This document shows positions 55,076-64,000 of a stretch of DNA of 64,000 nt, piece by piece. Origin of the DNA: Trichaptum fuscoviolaceum (Eukaryota > Basidiomycota > Agaricomycetes > Hymenochaetales > Trichaptaceae). The first letter of the stretch is position 1. Every line of letters starts with the position of its first letter. The stretch covers positions 2,789,250 to 2,853,249 of the forward strand of contig CAJSYZ010000003.1 in NCBI GenBank assembly GCA_910574455.1, written 5' to 3'. The position numbers and the translations under genes are program-made. A model generated the notes under the pieces. That model made no database searches. It was not told the origin of the DNA and was given only the letters and a program-made list of their open reading frames with translations.

Positions 55076-56004
55076 CTACTGCATGTACGTGATGGTCATG
55101 TTCCACTTAGGTTTCACTGTGAAGCCGTCGAGAGCTTCTTTTGCAACGGAGGCTAGACTAGCTGCTTCAAATACGACTTGCGCCATTTTGCATGGTTGAC
55201 CTGCCGCGGTCGGTGTTGGTGATGGAACAGCATGAGCAGATATAAACCCTCGATATCTAGGAGTAACATATAGTCAGACATACACTACGCAATGTCATGC
55301 AAGACTTACTGTTGAAATAATACACCTAATAGATCGTTAGTAACTTCTTGAGGAAGATTCGTACATAACAGCCTCGAAGAAGGCTGCTCCTCCACAGCTG
55401 CGAGTATAACAGATTAACAAATTTATCAGAAAGCATTTCTCCACCTGACGTACCTTGCTTCTTGTCTGGGGAATCATCGTCGTCTTCCATGTCCATCTCC
55501 TCGCCGTCTTCATCCCCGCCGGCTTTCTCCCGCTTCAGTTGTCGCGTGCCATCTGTCATATCTTCATCGTCTTCCCTACCACGCTTCTCTGCACTTGAGC
55601 TCGAAGCGCCGTTCAGTTGTAGTCGTGAATTCGCAGGATTTGGAGGAACGAATTCAGGATCTTCACGGCGTAGCACCGCATAGGATTTGCCTTTCGCATA
55701 ATGGATATGCTACACATCATTCATTATTTTGGTCAACAGGAAACCGTTTCACGGCACTCACCATCGGCTTGTCGTAAAAGATCATCCCCTCGCATGCTCG
55801 CATGGCGGCAGTCGCTTCAGCAAGATCGGCGAAGACTAAGAAAGCTTGTCCCTTCATCTTCTTGCCCTTTTGCGCGACAACATCGATTACTCGCCCATAG
55901 GTCATAAACAAGGCAAAGAGCTGGGCCCGAAGCTCTTCTTTCTTGACCTTGTCATTTAAATTGTTGATGTACAATGTCTGATTTGGCGGAGTTGACCCAG
56001 ACAT
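55076..56004 (-). CDS. U1A/U2B''-type spliceosomal RNA-binding protein
   Basis: Two RRM domains joined by a charged linker. RRM1: PNQTLYINNLNDKVKKEELR (RNP2) and KMKGQAFLVFADLAEATAAM (RNP1), then after an intron IHYAKGKSYAVLRREDPEF. The linker is acidic (GDEDGEEMDMEDDDDSPDKK). RRM2: LLCTNLPQEVTNDLLGVLFQ, then AQVVFEAASLASVAKEAL and a C-terminal FTVKPKWNMTITYMQ, as in the family. Fungal genomes often have one protein serving both the U1 and U2 snRNP roles. About 240 residues; small introns near 55690-55761 and several at 55240-55460. Starts 500 bp from the divergent ceramide synthase. Confidence 0.87.
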
Positions 56005-56504
56005 GGCTCAGGCAGGGGAAGTGTCCAAACAAATCCTGCGATTTGTTTGAACACAAGATTTAGACGCGTCCATAATTCCAGCGTCAGGAACGGAAATATA
56101 TTCCCACTGGGCCCTGGCACTTGCAGTGAATTGAATAGACGCACGTGTCTCAATCTGGTGATGGTCGGTACAGTTTATTGCCAGATCGGCTTCGAAACGA
56201 ACTTGGACGCCCTTCCTCTCACTCTTTTTTCACCTTGTCGACGCCTAGCGCGTCCATCTCACTCATTCTCCTACCACGACAACGGGTGATCTTCTCTGCA
56301 CGTCGTACACTACATAACTCCCGCTCGTGAGTTCAGTCGCGGGGCTCGACACGTTAGGACTTAATTCAATCTGCGTATGGCCTGATATGTCTTTTCACCT
56401 TCCCAGCTGCCTAACCAAAATCCCCAATTATCTAGCGTTGCAGTTGACCTGTCTCTCTCTTGGACCTTGTGTATGAAATTTCTGACGACACACTGGACAC
56501 TGTA
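56005..56504. other. divergent promoter region, 500 bp
   Basis: Between the U1A/U2B''-like gene and ceramide synthase. No TATA box is obvious. The ceramide synthase frame is open back to 56448 but without ATG, so an upstream first exon could be hidden here. Confidence 0.4.
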
Positions 56505-57722
56505 ATGAACGTCGACGGCGCTCCGAAATGGATGCCATACTATTTGGTCCCGTTTTTCACACTGTCCTATCCCACTTCGCGACCTGAAAACCCAGACTCG
56601 TTCCCGACCTCATACTACTATACGACAGGTCTTTTAGATGGCTGTATAGTCATCTCTAGCATAGCTGTCATGGCGCTACTGCGCGATGTTACCAGGGTAT
56701 TCGTCTTGGAACCTTTTGCGCAATGGTTTCTAACACGAAGCCGTGCATTCGAGCCTACGAGGGATGCAACACCTCAGGGCGTGTCAAACGGAAACAAACA
56801 CGCGTTGGTAATAGAAAAAAGCGATTTAGTGCGAAAAAAGAGGCGAGAGGAGCGTCAGATTAGGAGGAGTGTGCTTCGTTTCGCAGAACAAGGGTGGTCT
56901 GTAATTTATTATTCCATTTTATGGAGTTACGGCCTTGTGGGTGCCAGTTATTTCCGCTGTCTTACTCTGCTAACCTCGCTTCAGTATATTCACACTAGTC
57001 TTCCCACTTCGCCATTCAACCCGGAGAAAGTCTGGCAAGGCTATCCCCATACTCCTGTTGCCGGTCCAATTAAACTATACTATTTGATACAAACCGGCTT
57101 CTACTTCCACCAAATCCTTATTCTTCACGCAGAAGCTCGCCGTAAGGACCACTACCAGATGTTGCTCCATCACATCATTACCATCGTGCTTATGATCCTG
57201 TCATTCATCTATAACTTCACCCGCGTTGGTTGTTTGATCATTGTTCTCATGGATTACTGTGACATCTGGCTACCGGTTAGTCTCCATACCGACCGTTCGC
57301 TTCTCATCCGAAACTAACATAACTGGCTGATATTGTAGTCCGCTAAAATGCTGCGCTATCTGTCTCTTCCTACACTGTTTAGCGACTTGACCTTCACTTG
57401 GTTCCTCCTTTCGTGGCTCGTCACGCGGCATGTTTTATTTATTCTCGTCATCAAGTCATTATATATAGACGCTCCAAAGTTTGTCCCATTCATATGGGCA
57501 CCGGAACGCGGTCTATACTTCACACACGGGAACTATCTCGGCTTTGTGGCTTTGCTAGTATCTTTGCAGGTGAATCCCTTTCTTCCATTTTACTCACAAC
57601 TGTTTCTCATCCAGCTTCACTAGTTCCTTCAAATTTTATGGTTCTTTATGATTTGCAGAGTCGCATGGCGTGTCGTCTCTGGACAAGGTGCCGAGGATAC
57701 CCGCAGTGATGACGAGGAGTAG
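56505..57722 (+). CDS. LAG1: ceramide synthase (LAG1/TLC domain)
   Basis: Joins a fatty acyl-CoA to a sphingoid base in the ER membrane. From ATG 56505: GAPKWMPYYLVPFFTLSYP, YYYTTGLLDGCIVISSIAV, a long charged loop, then the TLC domain: FAEQGWSVIYYSILWSYGL, YLIQTGFYFHQILILHAEAR, the catalytic double His in YQMLLHHIITIVLMILSFIY, and FTRVGCLIIVLMDYCDIWLP. After two introns (about 57276-57339 and 57570-57627) the last exon gives ILWFFMICRVAWRVV and an acidic tail (DTRSDDEE) like the CK2-regulated tail of yeast Lag1. The N-terminus is somewhat short; the frame extends to a TTG at 56460 but no earlier ATG. Confidence 0.87.
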
Positions 57723-58320
57723 GCCATCCACATCTGATTTTGTAAGCCTTTTATTAACGGTTTTTTTTTGTAGTGGAAAGAGTTCGCAGGAGGAGGATAC
57801 TCCCCAAACCCCGATACCACCGCACGCAGATCTTAAGAAAAGAAGATAATGCGGTCGAAGAACTGGCACTGACCTTCGGGCAACGACTTTCGGACTACTC
57901 ATGATTTATACCTTCTTACTGATTTAAAGTGCTAGCTAATTCGATGTTAAAAACCTCTTAAATTTAGAGTGTAGATTTTCCATGGGCGTTTACTCAAGTC
58001 TTTCCATTGTTTAATGTTAAGGCTTTTCGGTGACACCAGCCAGTTCTTAGGATTCAACAAAATGCCATGTTATGATATTGACTTCGGTTGACCCCAGCCC
58101 CCGTTCGCTTCAAATGCCCGACTACTTAAAGTTGCTTCCATTAAACCATGCTGCTCATATGTGAGACACTGCTAGTCCGAAGTTCGCCGTCTCTGCACTG
58201 CAATTGTAACGACCTAAGAACTGGACAGCTATCCAACTCAGCAGGCTGCCCATCCTGCACCTCATTACAACGGCTCACCTGGTTGTTATTTTCTTCAGCC
58301 CTTTTCCATATTTTCCATTA
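57723..58320. other. intergenic, about 600 bp
   Basis: 3' flank of ceramide synthase. The minus frame 57636-57902 overlaps the gene end and has no motif. No gene. Confidence 0.4.
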
Positions 58321-59180
58321 ATTATTTGCGCTGTATGCTCTTTCTTGGTTTCATTTGCGAAGGGGCTTGGCACTGGGTCCGCTCAAAGTCCAGCGTGGAC
58401 ACGGAACACGAACTGCGTCGTTGGGAGTCGCTGACTCGGTGTGTGGCGTGCGCCAGTACGTCGTGGTGTTCGACATTCAGGGTATCGGGCCTGTGCTGTG
58501 TTCTTAGCCAGAGCAAAAACTGGCGACATGTGTTCAAGGCCCATGACTTCAACGGAAGTTCTGCTTACGCGCTCACTCTGCCCGAATACTTCTGGCACGC
58601 TGGCAACAGATCCTAGAGGATGCGAATATGCGGCAGAAGGAGAAGGAGAAGGGTGCCACAGGTCTATTGCAAGATCAGTCACATCTACGTGTGGAACATC
58701 GAAGCTATGCAAGTATGCGGGACTATATTGTACCTGGCAGAGGCAAGATGCGATGAAGGATGAGAACGTGCATCGTCGAACTGGACCACAACCGAGTGAT
58801 TCTAGATAATCCAAGGCGAGGACTAACATTGAAAGGTAATTGCGGACAGGAGACATATACCCACGGAGGAGCAGGCAAAGAAGGGCACACTCACTGCTGA
58901 CTCGAACTGGATCAATCAAGGGCGGCTAAGACGAACGAAAGGTGAGACAGCAGGGAACAAATCAGTGGAGGATACGAACACAAGATCAGTCTTTGCGGAC
59001 CAGGCTTAGGCGTGAGTGATATTAGTTTTGCAGATTGTCTGCGTGCTCACTAATTGCAGTCTATCATAGTCAACAACCGTAAAAATGACCAAGTTACTTT
59101 TGGTAGCATGGACAATGCGCTGGTGGCTGGGCCGTTCATCCTGGTAACTCTTGACTTGGATGGGCTTGAGGAAATATAGA
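58321..59180 (+). other. coding-like patches, gene model unresolved
   Basis: Several plus-strand stretches read like protein and are bounded by plausible splice signals. SVCGVRQYVVVFDIQGIGPV lies near 58440-58500, and LEDANMRQKEKEKGATGLLQ near 58615-58720. VIADRRHIPTEEQAKKGTLT (58835-58938) is preceded by a CTAAC branch point and AG and ends at GTGAGA. SIIVNNRKNDQVTFGSMDNA (59060-59145) comes after an AATTGCAG acceptor. They do not form one frame-consistent model. A fast-evolving gene or an eroded mobile element are both possible. Confidence 0.25.
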
Positions 59181-62146
59181 GCATCTATAGCTCACACAAC
59201 GGGAAACTAGCCCGATTATGAGATCTGTCAGAGTCCAGGAGAGGTGATTGAACGACGTCTTTGAGTCGTAAGTCCACGCGTTATCGCTTTCACTTTGGCT
59301 GAATCAAACAATGATCGGTTTCGGTAGGTAAGCGAATGGCTTTCTCGACATAGTACCCTGAGTAGGTGCACTCGAGGGACTGCAGCTGCGCAGGTCGCAT
59401 GTGCCGCCGCATCGCATCATCCTGCTGCCAAGATGTCTTTCGTCCTCGAATACCCGACAATGCATTACCGATATGGGTCTTTCCAAGATCAGTGACTCGG
59501 AGGTGAAGGAGTTTCTATCGAGTATACAAGTGTTTACATTACTGAAGATTATGTTCTTCATCACACTCAAATCAATCTCCTGCTTGGCACGTTGCGACTA
59601 TGCTAGTCTTGCCGGCTGAAGTTGGTGGCTGGGACTATAGCTTGTCTGCGACATAGTCATTTGTGGCCCTTGATGCACCACTCCGAAGAGTAAGAGCAGA
59701 TTGGTGCAATGATAATGAGTTCGCAATTTCACTAAGTTTTCGTTCGTCGGGGAGCAATTTCAGGTTCGTGAATGAGTAACCTCCATGAATTGACATTATA
59801 TGATAACATTCAGTCTACGCCAGCACCTGTCAACATCCGTGCGACGATCGTTTCTACTCAATTTCCTGGCCATTGCGATCCAGACCTCACACGCAGTGCG
59901 CAAGAAATCAGACAACTGCAGACTCCGATCTGTATCGCACACTGCTTACTCACTTGAAGTTCGGCTGTGTTAGCCGCATTTCATGATCACGATCACACAA
60001 ACAAGATGCGGTGGTGGGTTTTGTTTTTTTGTCACCGCAAAAAAAAAAAAAATCTCGCCATCGAAGGCAGAATGGGGAGGGAAAAACGCGCAAGCCTTGG
60101 GGGGATAACCGGCACCCAAGTTTAGACCCGTTTGGATCTTGCTAATCGCGAAAAACCTCCCGGTAGCGAGAATTGGACTCGCTTCACCGCCATCCAGAAC
60201 ACTAATTCTACCTATTTCTACGCATGTTTCCCCGCCACAAAGACCGCTTCGCCCACGAAGTTCGGAACTCTGCATCTCCTCGAAGCCGGGCATGCAGACG
60301 CGGCTTGGGAGTACGGGGTGGCCATCGATCGGGTATGTTGCCCTGCTTGGTGCAGGGGACCGACGGCCGTCTTCCGTCATGCGTTCCACTGCAGAGGGCG
60401 GCATTGCCAGTGCTACCATGGCGGCGTACAGACATGACGTGAAGTACCCAGGAGATAATGTAGGCCCTACGGGAGAGTACGAGTGCACCAATGTCGGAAA
60501 TCGGAGGGACCACTACCCGTAGGGCGTCTTCGGCGAAGGAGGTTGCTGCATATGTGTTGAAGTCGGTGGACTGGAAGTCGACAGTGGTGGATGTGGGACG
60601 TCAAGAGGAAGTGGGGCTTCAACGACCAGCGTGGCACTCCTTTATACCCTCTGAGTTTGCGCCGAACAAACAGATGCTTTGGGCTGGTTGTTTTGTTCTG
60701 GGCTAGCCACGGTGTGCTCGGGGATGCAAGGTCGGTGGAACGAAGATAAATGCCAATGTCCGCCACCTCATTCAGCCACCCAATGCGCAATAGTCAAGGC
60801 TGAAATATCTATGATTTTTAGTACCAATGGTTGCCCCTACGCCTCAAATGAGAGGGCTCGGACAAGTATTGCCTCCAATGACCCTCAATGAGTCGACTTT
60901 AATTTGCTACGGAAGAGTCTCGTCCTAAAGTCAACTGAACCTCCGACATTATCCAATAAATGCATGTTCAAGCACTTGATATCCTCATGTATGCCATGGA
61001 GCTTCCCGCTGTAGCGGCCCATCTTGCAATGAAAGTAGCTCCGAAAATTGCTTTACTCCTAGCGTCTTGATATAGATCACATAGAGACGTTGAAGTCCAT
61101 CCGCACGATTTTGGAGGGTATGCAAAATTGTTGACTAGGATTCGAATTGTCTATGAGTACGTTGTGCGTCATTCATGAGCCGGAGAGACTTATAAAAGTA
61201 CGTTTTCTGTTTGTTTTTTTGTTATTGACTCGCTTGGGCCGCTATCGTTTTCCAGGGCGAGATCGTGGCCTATTGACCATCCTTGACGGAGGGCACGAAA
61301 CTGAAAGGGATAGAAATCTAAGAGCTTAGATTGCATTCAAGTGGCACTCACAACGATCTGCGGAAGCTCGGGTGAAGGATCGTCTCGCGGAAAGGGGCCA
61401 CTGGCATCTGACGGTGTTTCCTATGAATATGCTGTACCATTGAAATGGAGTCGTTCCGGCCAAGTCGGATTATTAGTGGCATGTAAACACTGCTGCTCGA
61501 CATGACACCCTCCGCGTGCAAGTCCGCAGGATTACTCTCGTACATTATCCACGCTAGTATTATTATAAGGAAAGAGCCGAACGCATAGTGTATATTGATC
61601 TGATGCGCCTTACAGCTCACGATTGAAGAGATTGTAGAACGCTAGGAAAAAGGCAACCTCCCGGTCCCTTGAAGACGTGTAAACGCATTCATTCGTTTAG
61701 ATGTACACATACTAGTAGTATAGGGCACGGTTGTCCCCAGTCCAGGCTTGCTTTCAAGCTGCCAGTGCAGCGCCCATGTACCTGCCAAGTTGAAGTACCG
61801 TAGATACTACACCTACGATAGCGGGTAAGTAGGTGGCCGACATGACTTCTGCTCAACAGACAGACGAGAGAATGAATAGTTCCAGCAACGAGCGTGAGCA
61901 GAAACCTGAGATTGATTGGCCGGGAGTACGAAAATGTTGACCAAGGAAAGAAAGGACTGAAGCGGACCTGAAGGCGGTGCGATAGTTATAGTATGCGGTC
62001 GGCAACACTCGGCTGTAAATGGGCGTGGACAAGGGAGCAGTGCTAGCGCTCGCTGTTTTGTCCTGTCCCCTCAGCGGGCACCTGCCAATTAGTGCGCTAA
62101 GTACTTTCACTCTCCCCCTTTGTCATTCTTCTTCCTTTCGATACCC

Positions 62147-62147
<1 letters not shown>
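59181..62147. other. gene-poor region, about 3 kb
   Basis: No gene could be supported. A 13-base A run lies near 60038-60051. The frame 60491-60706 (plus) contains AWHSFIPSEFAPNKQ, faintly like the FIPSEFG motif of NmrA-like reductases, without the rest of the fold. The minus frame 61348-61620 contains NPADLHAEG, faintly like the NPAD motif near retroelement RNase H. Near 61197-61257 there is a good GTACGT...TTCCAG intron signal without convincing exons. The picture is of eroded sequence. Confidence 0.35.

Positions 62148-62185
<38 letters not shown>
62148..62185. repeat. homopolymer run of 38 C
   Basis: Uninterrupted poly-C (poly-G on the minus strand) about 60 bp upstream of the next gene's apparent ATG at 62247. 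The length may be inexact because such runs are hard to sequence. Confidence 0.85.
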
Positions 62186-62186
<1 letters not shown>

Positions 62187-62246
62187 ATCTCTTGAAGACT
62201 ACTTTGTTTCCTGTGCTCTGAACATTGCAGGCCCTTCAATCACATC

Positions 62247-63804
62247 ATGTCTTCTTTCGACTTTCCCCCCGAGCCCTTCTGACGAGTTCGCTCCACCCCC
62301 GGCATATGAGTTCTCGCAGCAGGAATACGATCATAAGATACGTACCGCGACAGAGCGCTCGCAGGAAGAGCACGAGCAGCGAGAACAGACAGGGCCTTTG
62401 GAGGAATGGGAGAGCTGGGACGAGGCGTTATTCGAGGCGAACGCGACGCAGGGTAATAACGTCGATCGAACGGAACCATCGAATCAGAGTGCGTCCTCGT
62501 CGTCATCGGCTGCCCCGACAGCGCAGTCGACGACGCAGAGGCAGACATCGACCGCGTCTGCAAAGGCCCGAGAGGCGATGGGCCAGGACCCATATTACGG
62601 CAATGGCCAATATGCCTCCGTTGCACCTGTCCGCCCTTTATCGATACATAAAAAGTCGGCAAGGCAGTCTCAACCTGAGAAGGAGAAGCCCAGCTGGTTC
62701 AACGAGGCGCAATTGGGGGGCGGCAGCTCGTCCGGTCAGGCGCAAGGCTCGTCACAGCCAACGAGTGCACGCCGTGCGTTGCCGACGCCCGTGCAACCGC
62801 AGCAGCGCCCACCTCAACATGTTATCCCTGAAGAGCCCGAGGAGGACCGGTCTCTGCCTCCACCGCCGTTCGCACCAATTGGCGAGTCTCTTGATGGGCC
62901 TGCGTATGAACGGTATCCCGGGGAGGCTCAGCGTCGGCCGTCGGGTACAGGCGTCGTTCTCAGCTATAATGGCGAGGATCTATCCGCATCGCCGCCGCCT
63001 TCACCACTCCGATCGCCAGTCACCCCAGTGCAGGAACTCAACATGCGACGGCGCGACACACCACCGCGCTTGAGCGCTAGCCCGAACCCTTATCAGCGCA
63101 TGCAATACCACGCTCCTCAAGCCCGTCGTCAGTCATCTAGACAGACGTTAGCGCAGTCTCCCCCACCACCCCAACTGATGGCGAGGCAGCAGTTCGTTCC
63201 ACCCCCACCACGGATGGAATTCAATCCATCTGTGGCATACGAGACCACGAGGCCCTCAATATTCGGTCAACTACCGATGGAAACGCTCAAGAGAGGCGAG
63301 GGTGCCGCTGCGTTATACAAGTACGTCACGAAACATTTCTTTTACCTTACATATCGCTTATTAACTCGTCTCATAGTTCTGCTGTTGCTGCACATATGAC
63401 ATCTACGCCGGTCAAGTCACGACAGCCTGTTCCTACTCCGCATCGCAGATATGCGTGAGTCACTCGATCCCTTTTCAATGCTAAATTCTTATAGATCATA
63501 CTATAGTGGTTCTGTCGCGTCTACTGTCTCCGACTACTCAATTAACTCATTGTACCAACCCCAAATCCAAGCGCAACAGAACTACCAACAATCGCAGCAA
63601 TTCTACGGCTCGCAGGATTTCAACGCGAGTCGGGCCACGTTCTTCCCGCAAGCGCCCGTAAACCCGATTCCTCAATACCCTTCACAAGCACAAGCACCGT
63701 ACCCAGAGCGTCCAATGTCATCAATGTCATCACTATCACAAGGCGAGCAGCGGAGTTGGTCGATGCAACCTCAATATCAACAACAGTATTACCAGGGTCG
63801 ATGA
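62247..63804 (+). CDS. Pro/Gln/Ser-rich protein of unknown function, 5' frame uncertain
   Basis: The main frame runs from before 62275 (SDEFAPPPAYEFSQQEYDHK) through WESWDEALFEANATQ, the proline-rich EEDRSLPPPPFAPIGESLDG, and VAYETTRPSIFGQLP. Two introns (about 63321-63376 and 63456-63494) lead to the Gln/Tyr/Ser-rich C-terminus (SYYSGSVASTVSDYSINSLY) and stop 63804. About 490 residues, mostly disordered, with many PxxP motifs and an N-terminal PPAYEF that could bind WW or SH3 domains. The only nearby ATG (62247, MSSFDFPP) is one base out of frame: the C run at 62265-62270 has one C too many for it to join SPSDEF. No known family. Confidence 0.6.
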
Positions 63805-64000
63805 GCCTGCGGTACCCACTTTGTACATGTACATTCATGAAGAGGCGGTACGAATAATCAAATGTACCATACTGATATCTTGATTTACCCATGCTTCTTT
63901 CTTTTCTCTCATTTGAAACGAATCGTTGTAATTTATTATACCGTATCTCCCATCTTTCTTCCTCATTTTCTTCCCAACAAATACTTGTATACTATTTTCA
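63805..64000. other. 3' flank at the window end
   Basis: T-rich sequence after the last stop codon, likely 3' UTR and terminator. No further gene starts before the window ends. Confidence 0.5.

Noticed and set aside
58383..58919. 178-codon minus-strand open frame
   Set aside because: Antisense to better coding-like plus-strand patches; composition looks like a shadow and no motif was found.
60150..60195. tRNA-like T-arm GCGAG...CTCGC on the minus strand
   Set aside because: The loop is TCCAATT, lacking the TTC of a T loop, and no A box, D arm or acceptor stem fits around it.
60491..60706. NmrA-like reductase fragment (AWHSFIPSEFAPNKQ)
   Set aside because: Only one short motif resembles the family and no nucleotide-binding GxxGxxG is nearby; kept as a remark only.

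Overview
This window is nuclear DNA of a filamentous basidiomycete, most likely an Agaricomycete. Nearly every gene is cut by many 50-70 nt introns (GTNNGT donors, CTNAC-like branch points, YAG acceptors), genes are close together on both strands, and the protein set is eukaryotic and fungal: Nem1, Snf7, Nhp2, Bfr1, RFX, Ppn1, Lag1, CipC. No rRNA, tRNA, CRISPR or bacterial-type operon was seen. The species cannot be named from the sequence alone.

Layout. 0-9.4 kb: an 85-bp-arm inverted repeat, a RING-finger protein, an alanyl-tRNA editing protein (AARSD1-like), a DJ-1/Hsp31-like protein, the nuclear-envelope phosphatase Nem1 and the ESCRT-III subunit Snf7/Vps32. 9.4-19 kb: a weakly supported small gene, a CipC-like protein, the H/ACA snoRNP protein Nhp2, the mRNP factor Bfr1 and an RFX transcription factor. 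19.3-24 kb: an endopolyphosphatase (Ppn1) gene split into many exons, several only 5-31 nt. 24.7-31.4 kb: an unknown small protein, a 2.5 kb gene-poor stretch and acetoacetyl-CoA synthetase. 32.3-36.5 kb: three tandem, diverged MARVEL-like membrane proteins. 37-41 kb: a UBE2H/Ubc8-type ubiquitin-conjugating enzyme, the THO subunit Thoc5 and an unrecognised spliced gene. 41.2-54.9 kb: three tandem ACS-family MFS transporters (the first frameshifted), with an intronless signal-peptide/one-TM protein and a small unknown gene between copies 1 and 2, followed by flavocytochrome b2. 55-57.7 kb: a U1A/U2B''-type spliceosomal protein and ceramide synthase. 57.7-62.2 kb: gene-poor, with scattered coding-like patches. 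62.2-64 kb: a Pro/Gln/Ser-rich unknown protein preceded by a run of 38 C.

How genes may work together. Most are unrelated housekeeping neighbours. Two clusters look evolutionarily active: the MARVEL array, and the transporter array beside L-lactate dehydrogenase (cytochrome b2). In the second, copies 1 and 3 and the dehydrogenase each have a TATA box 49-67 bp before the ATG, which would fit inducible uptake and oxidation of a small organic acid; that link is inference.

Gene models were built by hand from splice signals and reading-frame continuity. Exon edges of well-conserved genes are fairly secure. Starts of the ubiquitin-conjugating enzyme, ceramide synthase, MARVEL copy 3 and the last gene are not. 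Three otherwise intact genes carry a 1- or 4-base frame break, so either recent decay or base-level assembly error is present.
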